Source: Candidatus Ventrousia excrementavium (lineage in GTDB: Bacteria > Bacillota > Clostridia > Oscillospirales > Butyricicoccaceae). From it: a stretch of DNA of 64,000 bases. Both the position numbers and the translations under genes were made by a program. The notes beneath the pieces were generated by a model that was given only the letters and a program-made list of their open reading frames with translations, was not told where the DNA came from and did no database searches. The stretch spans positions 62,001 to 126,000 of the forward strand of contig DVMR01000033.1 of assembly GCA_018714845.1 (NCBI GenBank), given 5' to 3'. Positions 56,300-64,000 of the stretch are shown piece after piece; positions within the stretch are counted from its first letter, which is position 1; each line of letters starts with the position of its first letter.

Positions 56300-56357
56300 C
56301 AGCGTCCGCTGTCCCTGTCGGTGACTTGCCGGCAGGAACAGCGGATGCTGTTTTTTT
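56300..56357 (+). terminator. Terminator after pepC
   Basis: A long imperfect hairpin (outer arms 56300-56312 and 56338-56350, with an inner CGG/CCG stem) followed by seven T residues (56351-56357). Confidence 0.88.
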
Positions 56358-56503
56358 GCAGCATGCAGGCGGCAAATTTGTTTAGCTGAAAACGAATAAT
56401 CATTGACTGCATTTTAACAGTCTTTTTAACTAGAATCTACAACTTATATTTATAAGAAATATACAAAATGAATTGTAACATATCGTTTTATATAAATGTA
56501 ATA

Positions 56504-56531
56504 TTGACAGTTTTTAAAGGCATGTTATAAT
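56504..56531 (+). promoter_or_regulatory. Promoter of the peptide importer operon
   Basis: TTGACA (56504-56509), 16 nt, TATAAT (56526-56531) in a 200-nt AT-rich stretch (56385-56560). The untranslated gap 56293-56717 (425 nt) holds the pepC terminator, this promoter and the small ORF at 56584. Confidence 0.75.
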
Positions 56532-56583
56532 AATATTATTATTTCAACAAAAACAATCACGGTAAAGTTTCGGAGGTGGGCGA

Positions 56584-56703
56584 ATGGAACCACACCAGAC
56601 CGCAGGCATGTGCCGTCGGCGCTGCACTTATTTACTGCACGGCAGTATGCCGCTCATGCGCACAAGGCATATATTTTTTACTTTTAATAAATTTTTAAAT
56701 TAA
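56584..56703 (+). CDS. Small ORF (39 codons) between promoter and substrate-binding protein gene
   Basis: ATG 56584 follows GGAGG by about 7 nt, as good as any ribosome binding site in the window, and the frame runs 39 codons to a TAA at 56701. The peptide is basic and Cys-containing ('GMCRRRCTYLL') with an aromatic end ('HIFFTFNKFLN'). It ends 14 nt before the GTG of the binding-protein gene, so it may act as a leader peptide that tunes its translation. I know no homologue. The AT-rich 3' part could mean the frame is fortuitous. Confidence 0.4.
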   Translation: MEPHQTAGMCRRRCTYLLHGSMPLMRTRHIFFTFNKFLN

Positions 56704-56717
56704 AAGGAGAGATTTTT

Positions 56718-58430
56718 GTGAAGAAGACACTGTCCCTGCTCCTCGCGCTCATGATGATTTTCGCCCTGCTGGCAGGCTGCTCTGAGACAGCAGAACCTGC
56801 AGATGATGCCCAGGAACCATCTGCGGAGTCGAATGAACCCACCGAGCCAACTGAGCCGAGCGATAATACAGCCACTGAGGAGCCTCAGCTTGACGAGGTG
56901 CAGTATTATAACATCAACCTGGCAGAAGAACCCGGATCTCTCAATCACCTCATCAACACGACGCTTGCGGGCGGTACCATCCTGACCAATGTGCTCGAGC
57001 CGCTGGTCCGCAATGAGTGGGGCGAGATTGTCCCTGCCGGCTGCAGTGATTATGAGATTTCTGAAGACGGTCTGACATGGACTTTTCACCTGCGCGAAAA
57101 CTACTGGAATGACGGTGTACAGGTGACGGCGCAGGATTATGCCTATACCCTGCAGATGTGCGCTACTCCGGCCACCGGCTATCCCTATGCAGCCGACATG
57201 TATGTTATTAAGAACTTTGAGCCCATCATTGCCGGAGAAATGGACATTTCTGAGCTGGGCGTTCATGTTGTTGACGACCTGACACTGGAAATCGAGCTTT
57301 CCTACGTCTGTCCGGCGCTGCTCAATACTCTCAGTTTCATGCCTCTGCGTCAGGATGTGTATGAAGAGTGGGGCGAGCGCTACGGCTCTGAAGCTGAAAC
57401 GCTTGTCTGCTGCGGCCCCTTTGTGTTGGACGAGTGGACCCATAACAGCACGCTCAGGCTGTCCAAAAACGAACAGTACTGGGACGCCGAGACCGTCAAG
57501 CTCGAAGATGTCACCTATCATATTGTCACAGAAGAGGTTGCCCGCTACAACATGCTGGACAATGGCTCGCTGGACTCTCTCAGCGTGTCTGATGTCGACT
57601 ACATCGCCCGTTTCTCGGCCCGCGAAGATCTCAACGCCATTCACTACTCCTCGGCGCGCACCGTCATGATGGTTTTCAACAACGAAGACCCTGCCTTCTC
57701 CAACCGCAACATCCGCCTGGCGTTCTCGCTTGCTTTCCCGCGGGAAGACACGGCGACGTATATCTTCAACGACCTCAACGAGCCGGCCTGGAGCCTGACG
57801 CCTCCGCCGGTCACTGAAAACGGCGTCGCCATTCGCGATGCGACGGGCGAACCTCTGAAGCAGCTCATTGCCGACAACCCCGACCCGCAGGCTGTCCTGA
57901 TCGAGGGCCTGAAGGAGCTGGGGCTGAGCGAAGACCCGGCAGACTTTGAATTTGAGCTTTACTTGTCGGGCACCAACTCCAAGATGCACACCATGGGTGA
58001 ATACTGGCAGCAGGCGCTGCAGGAAGCGCTGGGCTGCACGATTACCTTGCGCTATGATGATTACGCCATCTTCTCGAGCAACTGCTCGAACGGCGACTTC
58101 CAGGTCGGCTTTCTGTCCTGGGGTGCCAATGCCGACCCGTCCTACATGTTCAACCTGTTTGCTTCGACATCCAGCTCCATTCCCGGCAAGCACAACAACC
58201 CCGAATACGACGAGCTGGCTCTGGCCGTACAGCGTGAGCTGGACTACGAAAAACGTCTTGAAATGTTTGCTGAGCTCGACAATATGCTGGTCACTGAAGA
58301 CGTCGCCATCTGTCCGGTGGTGTTCGGCGGCGGTATGACTTTCCGCTACGATTATGTGTACGGCGTCGATGAATCGGCATTTACAGATGCCGGTGTCAAG
58401 TATGTTTACACGGCAGGCCGCGAATCGTAA
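56718..58430 (+). CDS. Oligopeptide/dipeptide ABC transporter substrate-binding lipoprotein
   Basis: 570 residues. Signal peptide with lipobox 'LLAGC' (Cys21), an acidic linker rich in Glu/Pro/Thr (~22-55), then the extracellular solute-binding protein family 5 fold: 'PGSLNHLINTTLAGGTILTNVLEPLVR' features (key part 'GGTILTNVLEPLV'), 'LTWTFHLRENYWNDG' and 'KHNNPEYDELALAVQREL' near the end. It binds peptides or nickel-/haem-like ligands; pepC upstream supports peptides. GTG start with AAAAGGAGAG. Followed by an intercistronic hairpin. Confidence 0.93.
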   Translation: MKKTLSLLLALMMIFALLAGCSETAEPADDAQEPSAESNEPTEPTEPSDNTATEEPQLDEVQYYNINLAEEPGSLNHLINTTLAGGTILTNVLEPLVRNEWGEIVPAGCSDYEISEDGLTWTFHLRENYWNDGVQVTAQDYAYTLQMCATPATGYPYAADMYVIKNFEPIIAGEMDISELGVHVVDDLTLEIELSYVCPALLNTLSFMPLRQDVYEEWGERYGSEAETLVCCGPFVLDEWTHNSTLRLSKNEQYWDAETVKLEDVTYHIVTEEVARYNMLDNGSLDSLSVSDVDYIARFSAREDLNAIHYSSARTVMMVFNNEDPAFSNRNIRLAFSLAFPREDTATYIFNDLNEPAWSLTPPPVTENGVAIRDATGEPLKQLIADNPDPQAVLIEGLKELGLSEDPADFEFELYLSGTNSKMHTMGEYWQQALQEALGCTITLRYDDYAIFSSNCSNGDFQVGFLSWGANADPSYMFNLFASTSSSIPGKHNNPEYDELALAVQRELDYEKRLEMFAELDNMLVTEDVAICPVVFGGGMTFRYDYVYGVDESAFTDAGVKYVYTAGRES

Positions 58431-58446
58431 AGACCCGCAAGATTGT

Positions 58447-58473
58447 CCGGGGATCCCGCATAGGGGTCCCCGG
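58447..58473 (+). other. Intercistronic hairpin between binding protein and permease genes
   Basis: An 11-bp G+C-rich stem with one G-U pair (58447-58457 with 58463-58473), 5-nt loop and no T tract. Such hairpins protect the upstream message and allow more binding protein than permease. Confidence 0.65.
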
Positions 58474-58493
58474 TCCCGAAGGGAGAGATCTGC

Positions 58494-59453
58494 ATGGTGA
58501 CCTACATCATCAAACGCGTGCTCTATATGGCGATGGTTCTTTTTATCGTCGTCTCCATCACATTTTTCATGATTCACAGCGTGCCCGGCGACCCGCTGAC
58601 CTCGTCGGTCATGAATCTGCCAGACGAGGTGCGCGACAATTATTACGCGCGCTACGGTCTGGACAAACCGCTGTTTGAGCAGTACCTGCGGTTTTGGAAA
58701 CTGCTCTTTACTGAGGGAAGCCTGGGCGAGTCCATCAAATACCCCGGCCGCATGGTCGAGGAGTTCATTCTGAAGTACGCCGGCATTTCTGCCAAGCTGG
58801 GCATTATTTCGGTGGTGCTGGGCTTTTCAGTGGGCACGATTTTCGGCATTCTGGCCGCTGTTTTCAAAAACAAATGGCCCGACTACGCCGTCATGCTGAC
58901 CGCCATTGCCGGCGTCACCATTCCGGTTTTCGTGCTGGCAGCGGTCTTTCAGTACTTTTTTACCGTCAAGCTGACCTGGTTTCCGACGACGGGCTGGGGA
59001 ACAGTCAGACACATGATTCTTCCCATTGCCTGCATGTGCCTGGGCCCTATTGCAACCTATGCGCGTTATATGCGCTCGAGCGCTCTTGACGTACTGGGCC
59101 AGGACTACATCCTGACGGCTGAGTCCAAGGGAGTCAGCTCTTTGAACGTTGTGCGCCGCCATGTGCTGCGCAATTCGATGCTGCCGTCCATCACCCTGCT
59201 GGGCCCCAGTGTCGCGTCGGTTTTCACCGGTTCGTTTGTCATTGAGTCCATGTTCGCCATTCCGGGCCTTGGGACCTATTTTATCCGCGCTATCAATGAA
59301 CGTGACTTCACCATGGTGCTGGGCATGAATTTGTTCTACTGCCTGCTGTATATCGCCTCGCTGCTGCTGGTCGATATTCTGTATGTGTTCATCGACCCGC
59401 GCATCCGTCTGGCGGCGGGCAAGGAGAGGAGGAAGAAAGCCCATGCTGAATAG
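58494..59453 (+). CDS. Peptide ABC transporter permease, DppB/OppB-like
   Basis: 319 residues with six membrane helices. The N-terminal 'YIIKRVLYMAMVLFIVVSITFF' features and 'GDPLTSSVMNLPDEVRDNYYARYGLD' (part: 'YARYGLDKPLFEQY') are typical, and the EAA loop is 'TAESKGVSSLNVVRRHVLRN'. It pairs with the DppC-like permease, whose gene overlaps it by 11 nt. ATG has AAGGGAGAG upstream. Confidence 0.94.
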   Translation: MVTYIIKRVLYMAMVLFIVVSITFFMIHSVPGDPLTSSVMNLPDEVRDNYYARYGLDKPLFEQYLRFWKLLFTEGSLGESIKYPGRMVEEFILKYAGISAKLGIISVVLGFSVGTIFGILAAVFKNKWPDYAVMLTAIAGVTIPVFVLAAVFQYFFTVKLTWFPTTGWGTVRHMILPIACMCLGPIATYARYMRSSALDVLGQDYILTAESKGVSSLNVVRRHVLRNSMLPSITLLGPSVASVFTGSFVIESMFAIPGLGTYFIRAINERDFTMVLGMNLFYCLLYIASLLLVDILYVFIDPRIRLAAGKERRKKAHAE

Positions 59454-60390
59454 CCAGGACTGGCGCACCGATACAGCGGGACTGACGCAGGAGCAGTTTG
59501 CCATCATCGGCGCCGACCCCAATGCCGAAGACGTCCTGCGGCCCCATGTCACTTATCTGCAGGATGCCTGGCGCCGTCTGCGGCAGAACAAGCTGTCAAT
59601 GTTTGGCCTGGTGCTTTTATGCGTTCTGACCGTCATGGTTATCATCGGCCCCATTATCAGCCCCTATGACTATGAAAGCGTCGACCCGGTCATCAAAAAC
59701 CAGCCCCCTTCGGCCGAGCACTGGTTCGGAACCGACTCACTGGGCCGCGACTACTTTGCCCGCGTGTGGCAGGGCGGCCGCGTCTCCATCGTTATCGGTC
59801 TGTCGGGCGCTTTCATTTCCGCGGTTGCGGGGTGCATTTACGGTGGACTTGCGGCCTATTTCGGCGGCAGAGTCGACACGCTGATGATGCGCATCGTCGA
59901 GATACTCAACAGCGTGCCCTATCTGCTGGTGGTCATTCTGCTGTCGCTCGTGCTGGACAGCAAGGGCATCGGCACGCTGCTGCTGGCCATGACGCTGACG
60001 GGCTGGTGCTCCATCGCGCGCCTGGTGCGTGCACAGATGCTGCAGATTCGCAGCTCGGACTATGTGCTGGCGGCCCGGCTTCTGGGCGTTTCGCCCATGA
60101 AGATTGTTGTGCAGCACCTTATCCCCAACACCTTCAGCGTTATCATCGTCGCCGTCACTTTCCGCATCCCCAGCTACATTTTCGGCGAAGCCTTTTTAAG
60201 CTATGTCGGACTGGGCGTACAGGCGCCGCAGACCAGCTGGGGCGCTTTGTGCTCGCAGGCGCAGGTGGGACTGGTCTTTCACCCGTACCTGATGTTTCTG
60301 CCGGCCGGCGCTATCGCCATGACCATGCTGGCCTTTACGCTGCTCGGCGACGGCCTGCGCGACGCGCTCGACCCCCGTATGCGCAGATAG
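59443..60390 (+). CDS. Peptide ABC transporter permease, DppC/OppC-like
   Basis: 315 residues, six helices after a ~45-residue cytoplasmic N-terminus. 'NQPPSAEHWFGTDSLGRDYFARV' features (key 'HWFGTDSLGRD') and the EAA loop 'AARLLGVSPMKIVVQHLIPN' identify the second permease. I use ATG 59443 (AGGAGGAAG upstream), which overlaps the previous stop; a longer frame would lie inside the previous gene. Confidence 0.94.
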   Translation: MLNSQDWRTDTAGLTQEQFAIIGADPNAEDVLRPHVTYLQDAWRRLRQNKLSMFGLVLLCVLTVMVIIGPIISPYDYESVDPVIKNQPPSAEHWFGTDSLGRDYFARVWQGGRVSIVIGLSGAFISAVAGCIYGGLAAYFGGRVDTLMMRIVEILNSVPYLLVVILLSLVLDSKGIGTLLLAMTLTGWCSIARLVRAQMLQIRSSDYVLAARLLGVSPMKIVVQHLIPNTFSVIIVAVTFRIPSYIFGEAFLSYVGLGVQAPQTSWGALCSQAQVGLVFHPYLMFLPAGAIAMTMLAFTLLGDGLRDALDPRMRR

Positions 60391-60400
60391 GAGGTGCCTT

Positions 60401-61429
60401 GTGGATAATATTCTTGAAGTTAAAAACCTGAGTGTATCTTTTATGAGTTATATCGGCGAGATCCGTGCCGTGCGCGACGTCAGCTTTTCGCTCAAACCAG
60501 GCGAAACGCTGGCGATTGTGGGCGAATCGGGCTGCGGCAAGACGGTGACGGTCAAGGCGCTCATGCGGCTGTTTGGCAATTCGGCAGCGGCGATTAAGGA
60601 AGGCTCGCAGATTCTGTTCCGCGGTCAGGACATTGTCAAAATGAAAAAGAGCGAGCTTTACAATATCCGCGGCAGTGGCATCGGAATGATTTTTCAGGAC
60701 CCGATGACCTCGCTCAACCCGACCATGAATGTCGGGGCGCAGATTGTCGAGGGCATCCGGACCCATGACAGCAAAATCAGTCATCGAGATGCGCTGGCCC
60801 GCGCCGTCAAGCTGCTTGAGCTGGTGGGCATCCCCAGTCCGGAAGAGCGCATCGGCAACTATCCGCACCAGCTTTCGGGCGGTATGCGTCAGCGCGTCAT
60901 GATTGCCATTGCCATCGCCTGTTCGCCGGACATCATCATTGCCGACGAGCCGACGACCGCGCTCGACGTCACCATTCAGGCCCAGGTGCTCGAGCTTCTG
61001 CGCGAGCTGAAAGACAAGCTGAACACTGCTTTTATCCTGGTCACGCATGATTTGGGCATTGTTTTTGACTTTTCCGACCGGATTCAGGTCATGTACGCCG
61101 GCAGGATTGTTGAACGCGGCACCAAGCACGAAATCTATAAAAACCCCGTTCACCCCTATACCTGGGCGCTGCTCAACTCCATTCCGCGGCGCGGCCTGCA
61201 GAGCAAGGATGAGCTGTATTCCATTAAGGGCACGCCGCCGGACCTGATGCTGCCGCTGGAATGCTGTCCTTTTGCGCCGCGCTGTGATTATGCCATGCCC
61301 ATCTGCAAGGCGCGCGCCCCGCAGGAAGTCGCGCTGAGCGACACCCACGGCGCGGCCTGCTGGCTGCTGCATTCCATGGCTCCCAGGGTCGAGCGGCCGG
61401 GAGCGCTGCGAGGTGCTGACGATGAGTGA
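60401..61429 (+). CDS. Peptide ABC transporter ATP-binding protein, DppD/OppD-like
   Basis: 342 residues. Walker A 'VGESGCGKTVTVKAL', 'MIFQDPMTSLNPTM', signature 'LSGGMRQRVMIA', Walker B 'IIIADEPTTALDVT' and the oligopeptide-type C-terminal extension with cysteines ('ECCPFAPRCDYAMPICK') that holds an Fe-S cluster in OppD proteins. GTG 60401 has AGGAGG upstream. Overlaps the next gene by 8 nt. Confidence 0.95.
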   Translation: MDNILEVKNLSVSFMSYIGEIRAVRDVSFSLKPGETLAIVGESGCGKTVTVKALMRLFGNSAAAIKEGSQILFRGQDIVKMKKSELYNIRGSGIGMIFQDPMTSLNPTMNVGAQIVEGIRTHDSKISHRDALARAVKLLELVGIPSPEERIGNYPHQLSGGMRQRVMIAIAIACSPDIIIADEPTTALDVTIQAQVLELLRELKDKLNTAFILVTHDLGIVFDFSDRIQVMYAGRIVERGTKHEIYKNPVHPYTWALLNSIPRRGLQSKDELYSIKGTPPDLMLPLECCPFAPRCDYAMPICKARAPQEVALSDTHGAACWLLHSMAPRVERPGALRGADDE

Positions 61430-62381
61430 AAGAAAAGTGGTTTTCGAGGCCAGAAGCCTAAAAAAATACTTCCCGGCACCGAGCGGGAAGATGGTCCGCG
61501 CTGTCGACGACGTGTCATTTGCCATCCGTGAGGGCGAAACCTTTGGTCTTGTAGGCGAATCGGGCTGCGGCAAGACGACCTGCGGGCGGCTGCTGCTCGG
61601 CGTTTATCCGCCGACAGAGGGGGAGGTTTTGTACCAGGGCCGCGGGCTGGAAACGCTCGACCGGCATGAGCGCATGGAGTTTTGTAAAAATGTACAGATG
61701 ATTTTTCAGGACCCGTATGCCTGCCTGGACCCGCGCATGTCCATTGGCTCGATCATTGCCGAGGGGCTTCATGTGCACTTTCACCTGAACCAGGAAGAGA
61801 CCATGAAGCGGGTCAGGGAACAGCTTGACCGGGTCGGCCTGACGTCTGACTACGCATCCCGGTTTCCGCATGAACTGTCGGGCGGTCAGCGCCAGCGCGT
61901 CGGAATTGCCCGCGCACTGGCTGTCGAGCCCCGGTTTATCGTCTGCGACGAGCCTATCGCGGCGCTTGATGTTTCCATTCAGGCCCAGATTGTCAACCTG
62001 ATGGTCAAGCTGCAGCGCGAGCTCAAGCTGACCTATCTTTTCATCTCGCACGACCTTTCCATGGTGCGGCACATCTCTGACCGCATCGGCGTCATGTACC
62101 TCGGCTCGCTTGTCGAGCTTTCAGACAATGTCACCATTTATCAAAAACCGCTGCATCCCTATACGCAGGCACTCTTTTCAGCCATTCCGGTGGCAGACCC
62201 CGACCACAGCTGGATTGAAAATCGTATCCGGCTCGAGGGTGAGATTCCCAGCCCGCTCAGCGCGCCGCCGGGATGCAAGTTTTCGTCGCGCTGCCGTATG
62301 TGCACTGAAGAGTGCCGCAAGACCCCGCCCCCGCTGCGCGAAGTCGAGCCGGGCCACTTTGTCGCCTGTCACCGCGTGTGA
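61422..62381 (+). CDS. Peptide ABC transporter ATP-binding protein, DppF/OppF-like
   Basis: 319 residues. Walker A 'VGESGCGKTTCGRLLLG', 'MIFQDPYACLDPRMS', signature 'LSGGQRQRVGIARAL', Walker B 'IVCDEPIAALDVS', then the C-terminal oligopeptide domain with 'CKFSSRCRMCTEECRKTPP'. It forms the ATPase heterodimer with the preceding gene product. ATG 61422 has GAGGTG upstream. Two nitroreductase genes follow at short distance on the same strand. Confidence 0.95.
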   Translation: MSERKVVFEARSLKKYFPAPSGKMVRAVDDVSFAIREGETFGLVGESGCGKTTCGRLLLGVYPPTEGEVLYQGRGLETLDRHERMEFCKNVQMIFQDPYACLDPRMSIGSIIAEGLHVHFHLNQEETMKRVREQLDRVGLTSDYASRFPHELSGGQRQRVGIARALAVEPRFIVCDEPIAALDVSIQAQIVNLMVKLQRELKLTYLFISHDLSMVRHISDRIGVMYLGSLVELSDNVTIYQKPLHPYTQALFSAIPVADPDHSWIENRIRLEGEIPSPLSAPPGCKFSSRCRMCTEECRKTPPPLREVEPGHFVACHRV

Positions 62382-62405
62382 CAGCTGTCAGAAAGGAGAA
62401 GCACC

Positions 62406-63257
62406 ATGTGGGACATCCTTGAAAAATATGAAAAAGCTCCTCTGCGCCTGACTGACGAGGAATACCTGGCGGTCAGTGATACAGAGTTTTGCGCCCGGTT
62501 CCGCGAGCGGGTGCATCATACGCTTGAGGTGCAGTTTTATCATGCCCTGCAGACAGGCCGGCCGATGGACGCCGGACAGCTGAAAACAGCAGAGCACATG
62601 TGTCTGCTGTGGCAGAAACGGGGCCTGCCCGAGGACCATCATGATTACCAGTACGCACAGCGCATCCTCTCCATGGCGCGGGACTGCGCAGAGGGCAAAC
62701 CGGTCGATCTTTCGCCCCATGCCCCGCCGGAAGTGACGGACAAAGACCGCGAGGTCTTCTTCCGGGTCGTGCACGACCGGCGGTCGGTGCGCGCCTTTGA
62801 CATGGAGCGCGACGTGCCTGACGAGCTTATCAATAAAGTACTGGATGCAGGTCTTTGGGCGGCTCACGCCTGCAACCTGCAATCCATCCGATACCTCGTG
62901 GTACGCGAAAAAGATGAGCCGTGGCTGTTCCGGGGCAGCGACATTCCGCCCGGGCCAGTGCACATTGCCGTTTTGCAGGATGAACGCTGCTATCTGGCCA
63001 ACACCGCCATGAGCCTGAAAAACCGCGTGCTCGATGCAGGCGCTGCAACCCAGAATATTCTGCTCGCCATTCATGCACACGGACTCGACGGGGTCTGGCT
63101 GACCTATGAAGCCCCCATGATTGACCGCCTGCGCAGGCGCTTTGACCTTGCCGACTATATCCGCATCGTTGACTTTATCGACATGGGTTACGGGGTGCAA
63201 ACCCCCTTCCCCCCGCAGCGTCCCGATGTGTCCGAGCGCATTATTGTCCGCACCTGA
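62406..63257 (+). CDS. Nitroreductase family protein with N-terminal extension (paralogue 1)
   Basis: 283 residues, against ~180-220 for a usual nitroreductase. The FMN domain starts at ~120 with 'RRSVRAFDMERDVPDELI', continues with 'AHACNLQSIRYLVVRE' and ends with 'GAATQNILLAIHAHGLDGVWL'. The first ~115 residues are helical and not a domain I recognise. AAAGGAG precedes ATG 62406, 24 nt after the oppF-like stop, so it is probably co-transcribed with the importer. The oxidised or reduced substrate is unknown; a peptide-derived compound is a guess from context. Confidence 0.85.
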   Translation: MWDILEKYEKAPLRLTDEEYLAVSDTEFCARFRERVHHTLEVQFYHALQTGRPMDAGQLKTAEHMCLLWQKRGLPEDHHDYQYAQRILSMARDCAEGKPVDLSPHAPPEVTDKDREVFFRVVHDRRSVRAFDMERDVPDELINKVLDAGLWAAHACNLQSIRYLVVREKDEPWLFRGSDIPPGPVHIAVLQDERCYLANTAMSLKNRVLDAGAATQNILLAIHAHGLDGVWLTYEAPMIDRLRRRFDLADYIRIVDFIDMGYGVQTPFPPQRPDVSERIIVRT

Positions 63258-63278
63258 GCTGGGAAAGGAGTGCTGAAA

Positions 63279-64000
63279 ATGGCAGGAGCAAAGCTGAATC
63301 CCCTGCTGCAAAAGGTCGCGCTTGTGCGCGATGACGACTTTTACATGGGCCTGGACGATATCGCCTTCCGCACCTGTGTGCAGGAAAAGGCGCATCATTC
63401 CCTTGAAATTCAGGTCTGCCATGCCGAACACACCGGCTGCGAAATGTTCCCGCAGCGCCCTGCGCTCGTCGAGCACCTGCTTGAGCTGTGGGACCGCCGC
63501 GGCCTGAGTCACGAGCTGCCGGAATACCGCTTTGCACGGCGGCTGGTCGACATGGCAAATGATTATCTGAACGGCAGGCCGATTGACCTGTCCTCCTATG
63601 CGCCCCGGCGCCTGACGCCCGAAGAGGCTGACCGCTTTGATAAAATTCTGTATGGCCGGCGGTCGGTGCGCGCCTTTGATATGGAGCGCGATGTGCCTGA
63701 CGAGATGATTGACCGGCTGATTGATGCCGCGCTGTGGGCGCCCAACGGCGGCAATATGCAGCCGTGCCGCTTCCTTGTCATACGCGAAAAAAACGAGCCG
63801 GGACTGTTCCGCGGGAGCGATATTCCCGGCGGTCCGGTGCACATTGTCATTGCTGTGGATACGCGGGGAAGCCGCGTCATGGCACAGCTGCACCGCGGGA
63901 CCGTCCCGCCGGACGAGCAGCTGCTGTCGCACCGCAATACGCTGCTCAACTGCGGTGCTGCCGGACAGAACATTGTGCTGGCGGCCCACGCGCTCGGCCT
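63279..64000 (+). CDS. Nitroreductase family protein with N-terminal extension (paralogue 2, 3' end outside window)
   Basis: The frame runs to the edge of the window; 240 residues are visible. It is a tandem paralogue of the preceding gene: the block 'RRSVRAFDMERDVPDE' is identical, and the N-terminal extension is similar ('LELWDRRGLSHELPEYRFA' against 'CLLWQKRGLPEDHHDYQYA'). The FMN-domain segment 'AAGQNIVLAAHALG' is present at the edge. ATG 63279 has AAAGGAG upstream. The pair may form a heterodimer, as nitroreductases are dimers with FMN at the interface. Confidence 0.85.
   Translation, partial: MAGAKLNPLLQKVALVRDDDFYMGLDDIAFRTCVQEKAHHSLEIQVCHAEHTGCEMFPQRPALVEHLLELWDRRGLSHELPEYRFARRLVDMANDYLNGRPIDLSSYAPRRLTPEEADRFDKILYGRRSVRAFDMERDVPDEMIDRLIDAALWAPNGGNMQPCRFLVIREKNEPGLFRGSDIPGGPVHIVIAVDTRGSRVMAQLHRGTVPPDEQLLSHRNTLLNCGAAGQNIVLAAHALG

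Noticed and set aside
54136-56412. 758-codon open frame on the minus strand
   Set aside because: It is antisense to the hydrolase and pepC genes, has no recognisable motif or ribosome binding site, and its composition (Arg/His/Ala/Gln-rich) is that of a shadow frame in G+C-rich coding DNA.
56700-58577. 625-codon open frame on the minus strand
   Set aside because: Antisense to the binding-protein gene, which has a clear lipobox and family features; the antisense product has none.
62388-63989. 533-codon open frame on the minus strand
   Set aside because: Antisense to both nitroreductase genes; the repeated segments in it merely mirror the paralogy of the sense genes.

Overview
The window is about 64 kb of G+C-rich DNA with dense, short-spaced genes, strong AGGAGG-type ribosome binding sites and near-consensus sigma-A promoters. 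Gene content points to an anaerobic member of the Clostridia (Firmicutes), probably a gut Oscillospiraceae/Ruminococcaceae-like lineage: a one-subunit pyruvate:ferredoxin oxidoreductase, a 2-hydroxyacyl-CoA dehydratase with its activase, a TepA/YlzJ pair typical of endospore-forming relatives, a MATE/MarR pair, an Opp/Dpp-type peptide importer and an mre-mrdA-minD-mgsA cluster. I see no rRNA, tRNA, CRISPR array, prophage or insertion sequence. The assignment is inference from gene content, not from a marker-gene search.

Layout. 1-2.2 kb: 3' part of an SsuA/NMT1-like ABC import operon. 2.2-5.6 kb: MATE efflux pump with its MarR regulator, a small P-loop kinase and a LysR regulator. 5.8-7.6 kb: an AT-rich VanZ gene and a pair of flavodoxin-fold proteins. 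7.6-11.4 kb: a beta-hydroxyacid dehydrogenase, an ECF sigma factor with an RsgI-like/PepSY membrane partner, a tiny membrane protein and an HD-domain protein. 11.5-15.2 kb: hydrolase, membrane-anchored Mur ligase and D-Ala-D-Ala-type ligase in one operon, followed by nagB on the opposite strand. 16.1-20.4 kb: 2-hydroxyacyl-CoA dehydratase activase and dehydratase. 20.5-24.2 kb: ABC exporter and a CcdA-thioredoxin fusion. 24.3-28.6 kb: prfA, ppa, a Sua5-CoaE fusion, TepA-like protease and YlzJ. 28.6-31.8 kb: Mrp ATPase and the threonine-degrading kbl/tdh pair. 32-38.3 kb: trmL, a cold-shock gene with a structured leader, a pentapeptide-repeat protein, and PFOR divergent from a FadR-type regulator. 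38.3-41.1 kb: a frameshifted Vat-like acetyltransferase, an amidase and a GNAT gene. 41.2-51.5 kb, all minus strand: zapA, U32 peptidase, dut, maf, mreC, mreD, mrdA, a long untranslated leader, minD, mgsA, aspS. 51.6-54 kb: an adenine methyltransferase plus HNH nuclease, a likely type II restriction-modification pair. 54-64 kb: a hydrolase, aminopeptidase C, an Opp/Dpp operon preceded by a 39-codon ORF, and two tandem nitroreductases with extended N-termini, the second cut by the window edge.

The best candidates for something little described are: the methyltransferase/HNH pair; the hydrolase-Mur ligase-Ddl cassette, whose ligase has a Gly/Lys-rich insert near its omega loop; the Sua5-CoaE fusion; a MinD without MinC/MinE neighbours and without a visible membrane-targeting tail, preceded by a ~275-nt structured leader; and the peptide importer linked to paired nitroreductases. 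Smaller regulatory structures (operators, hairpins sequestering start sites, an unexplained 72-bp inverted repeat) are listed separately. Family calls rest on motifs read by eye; no database search was run.
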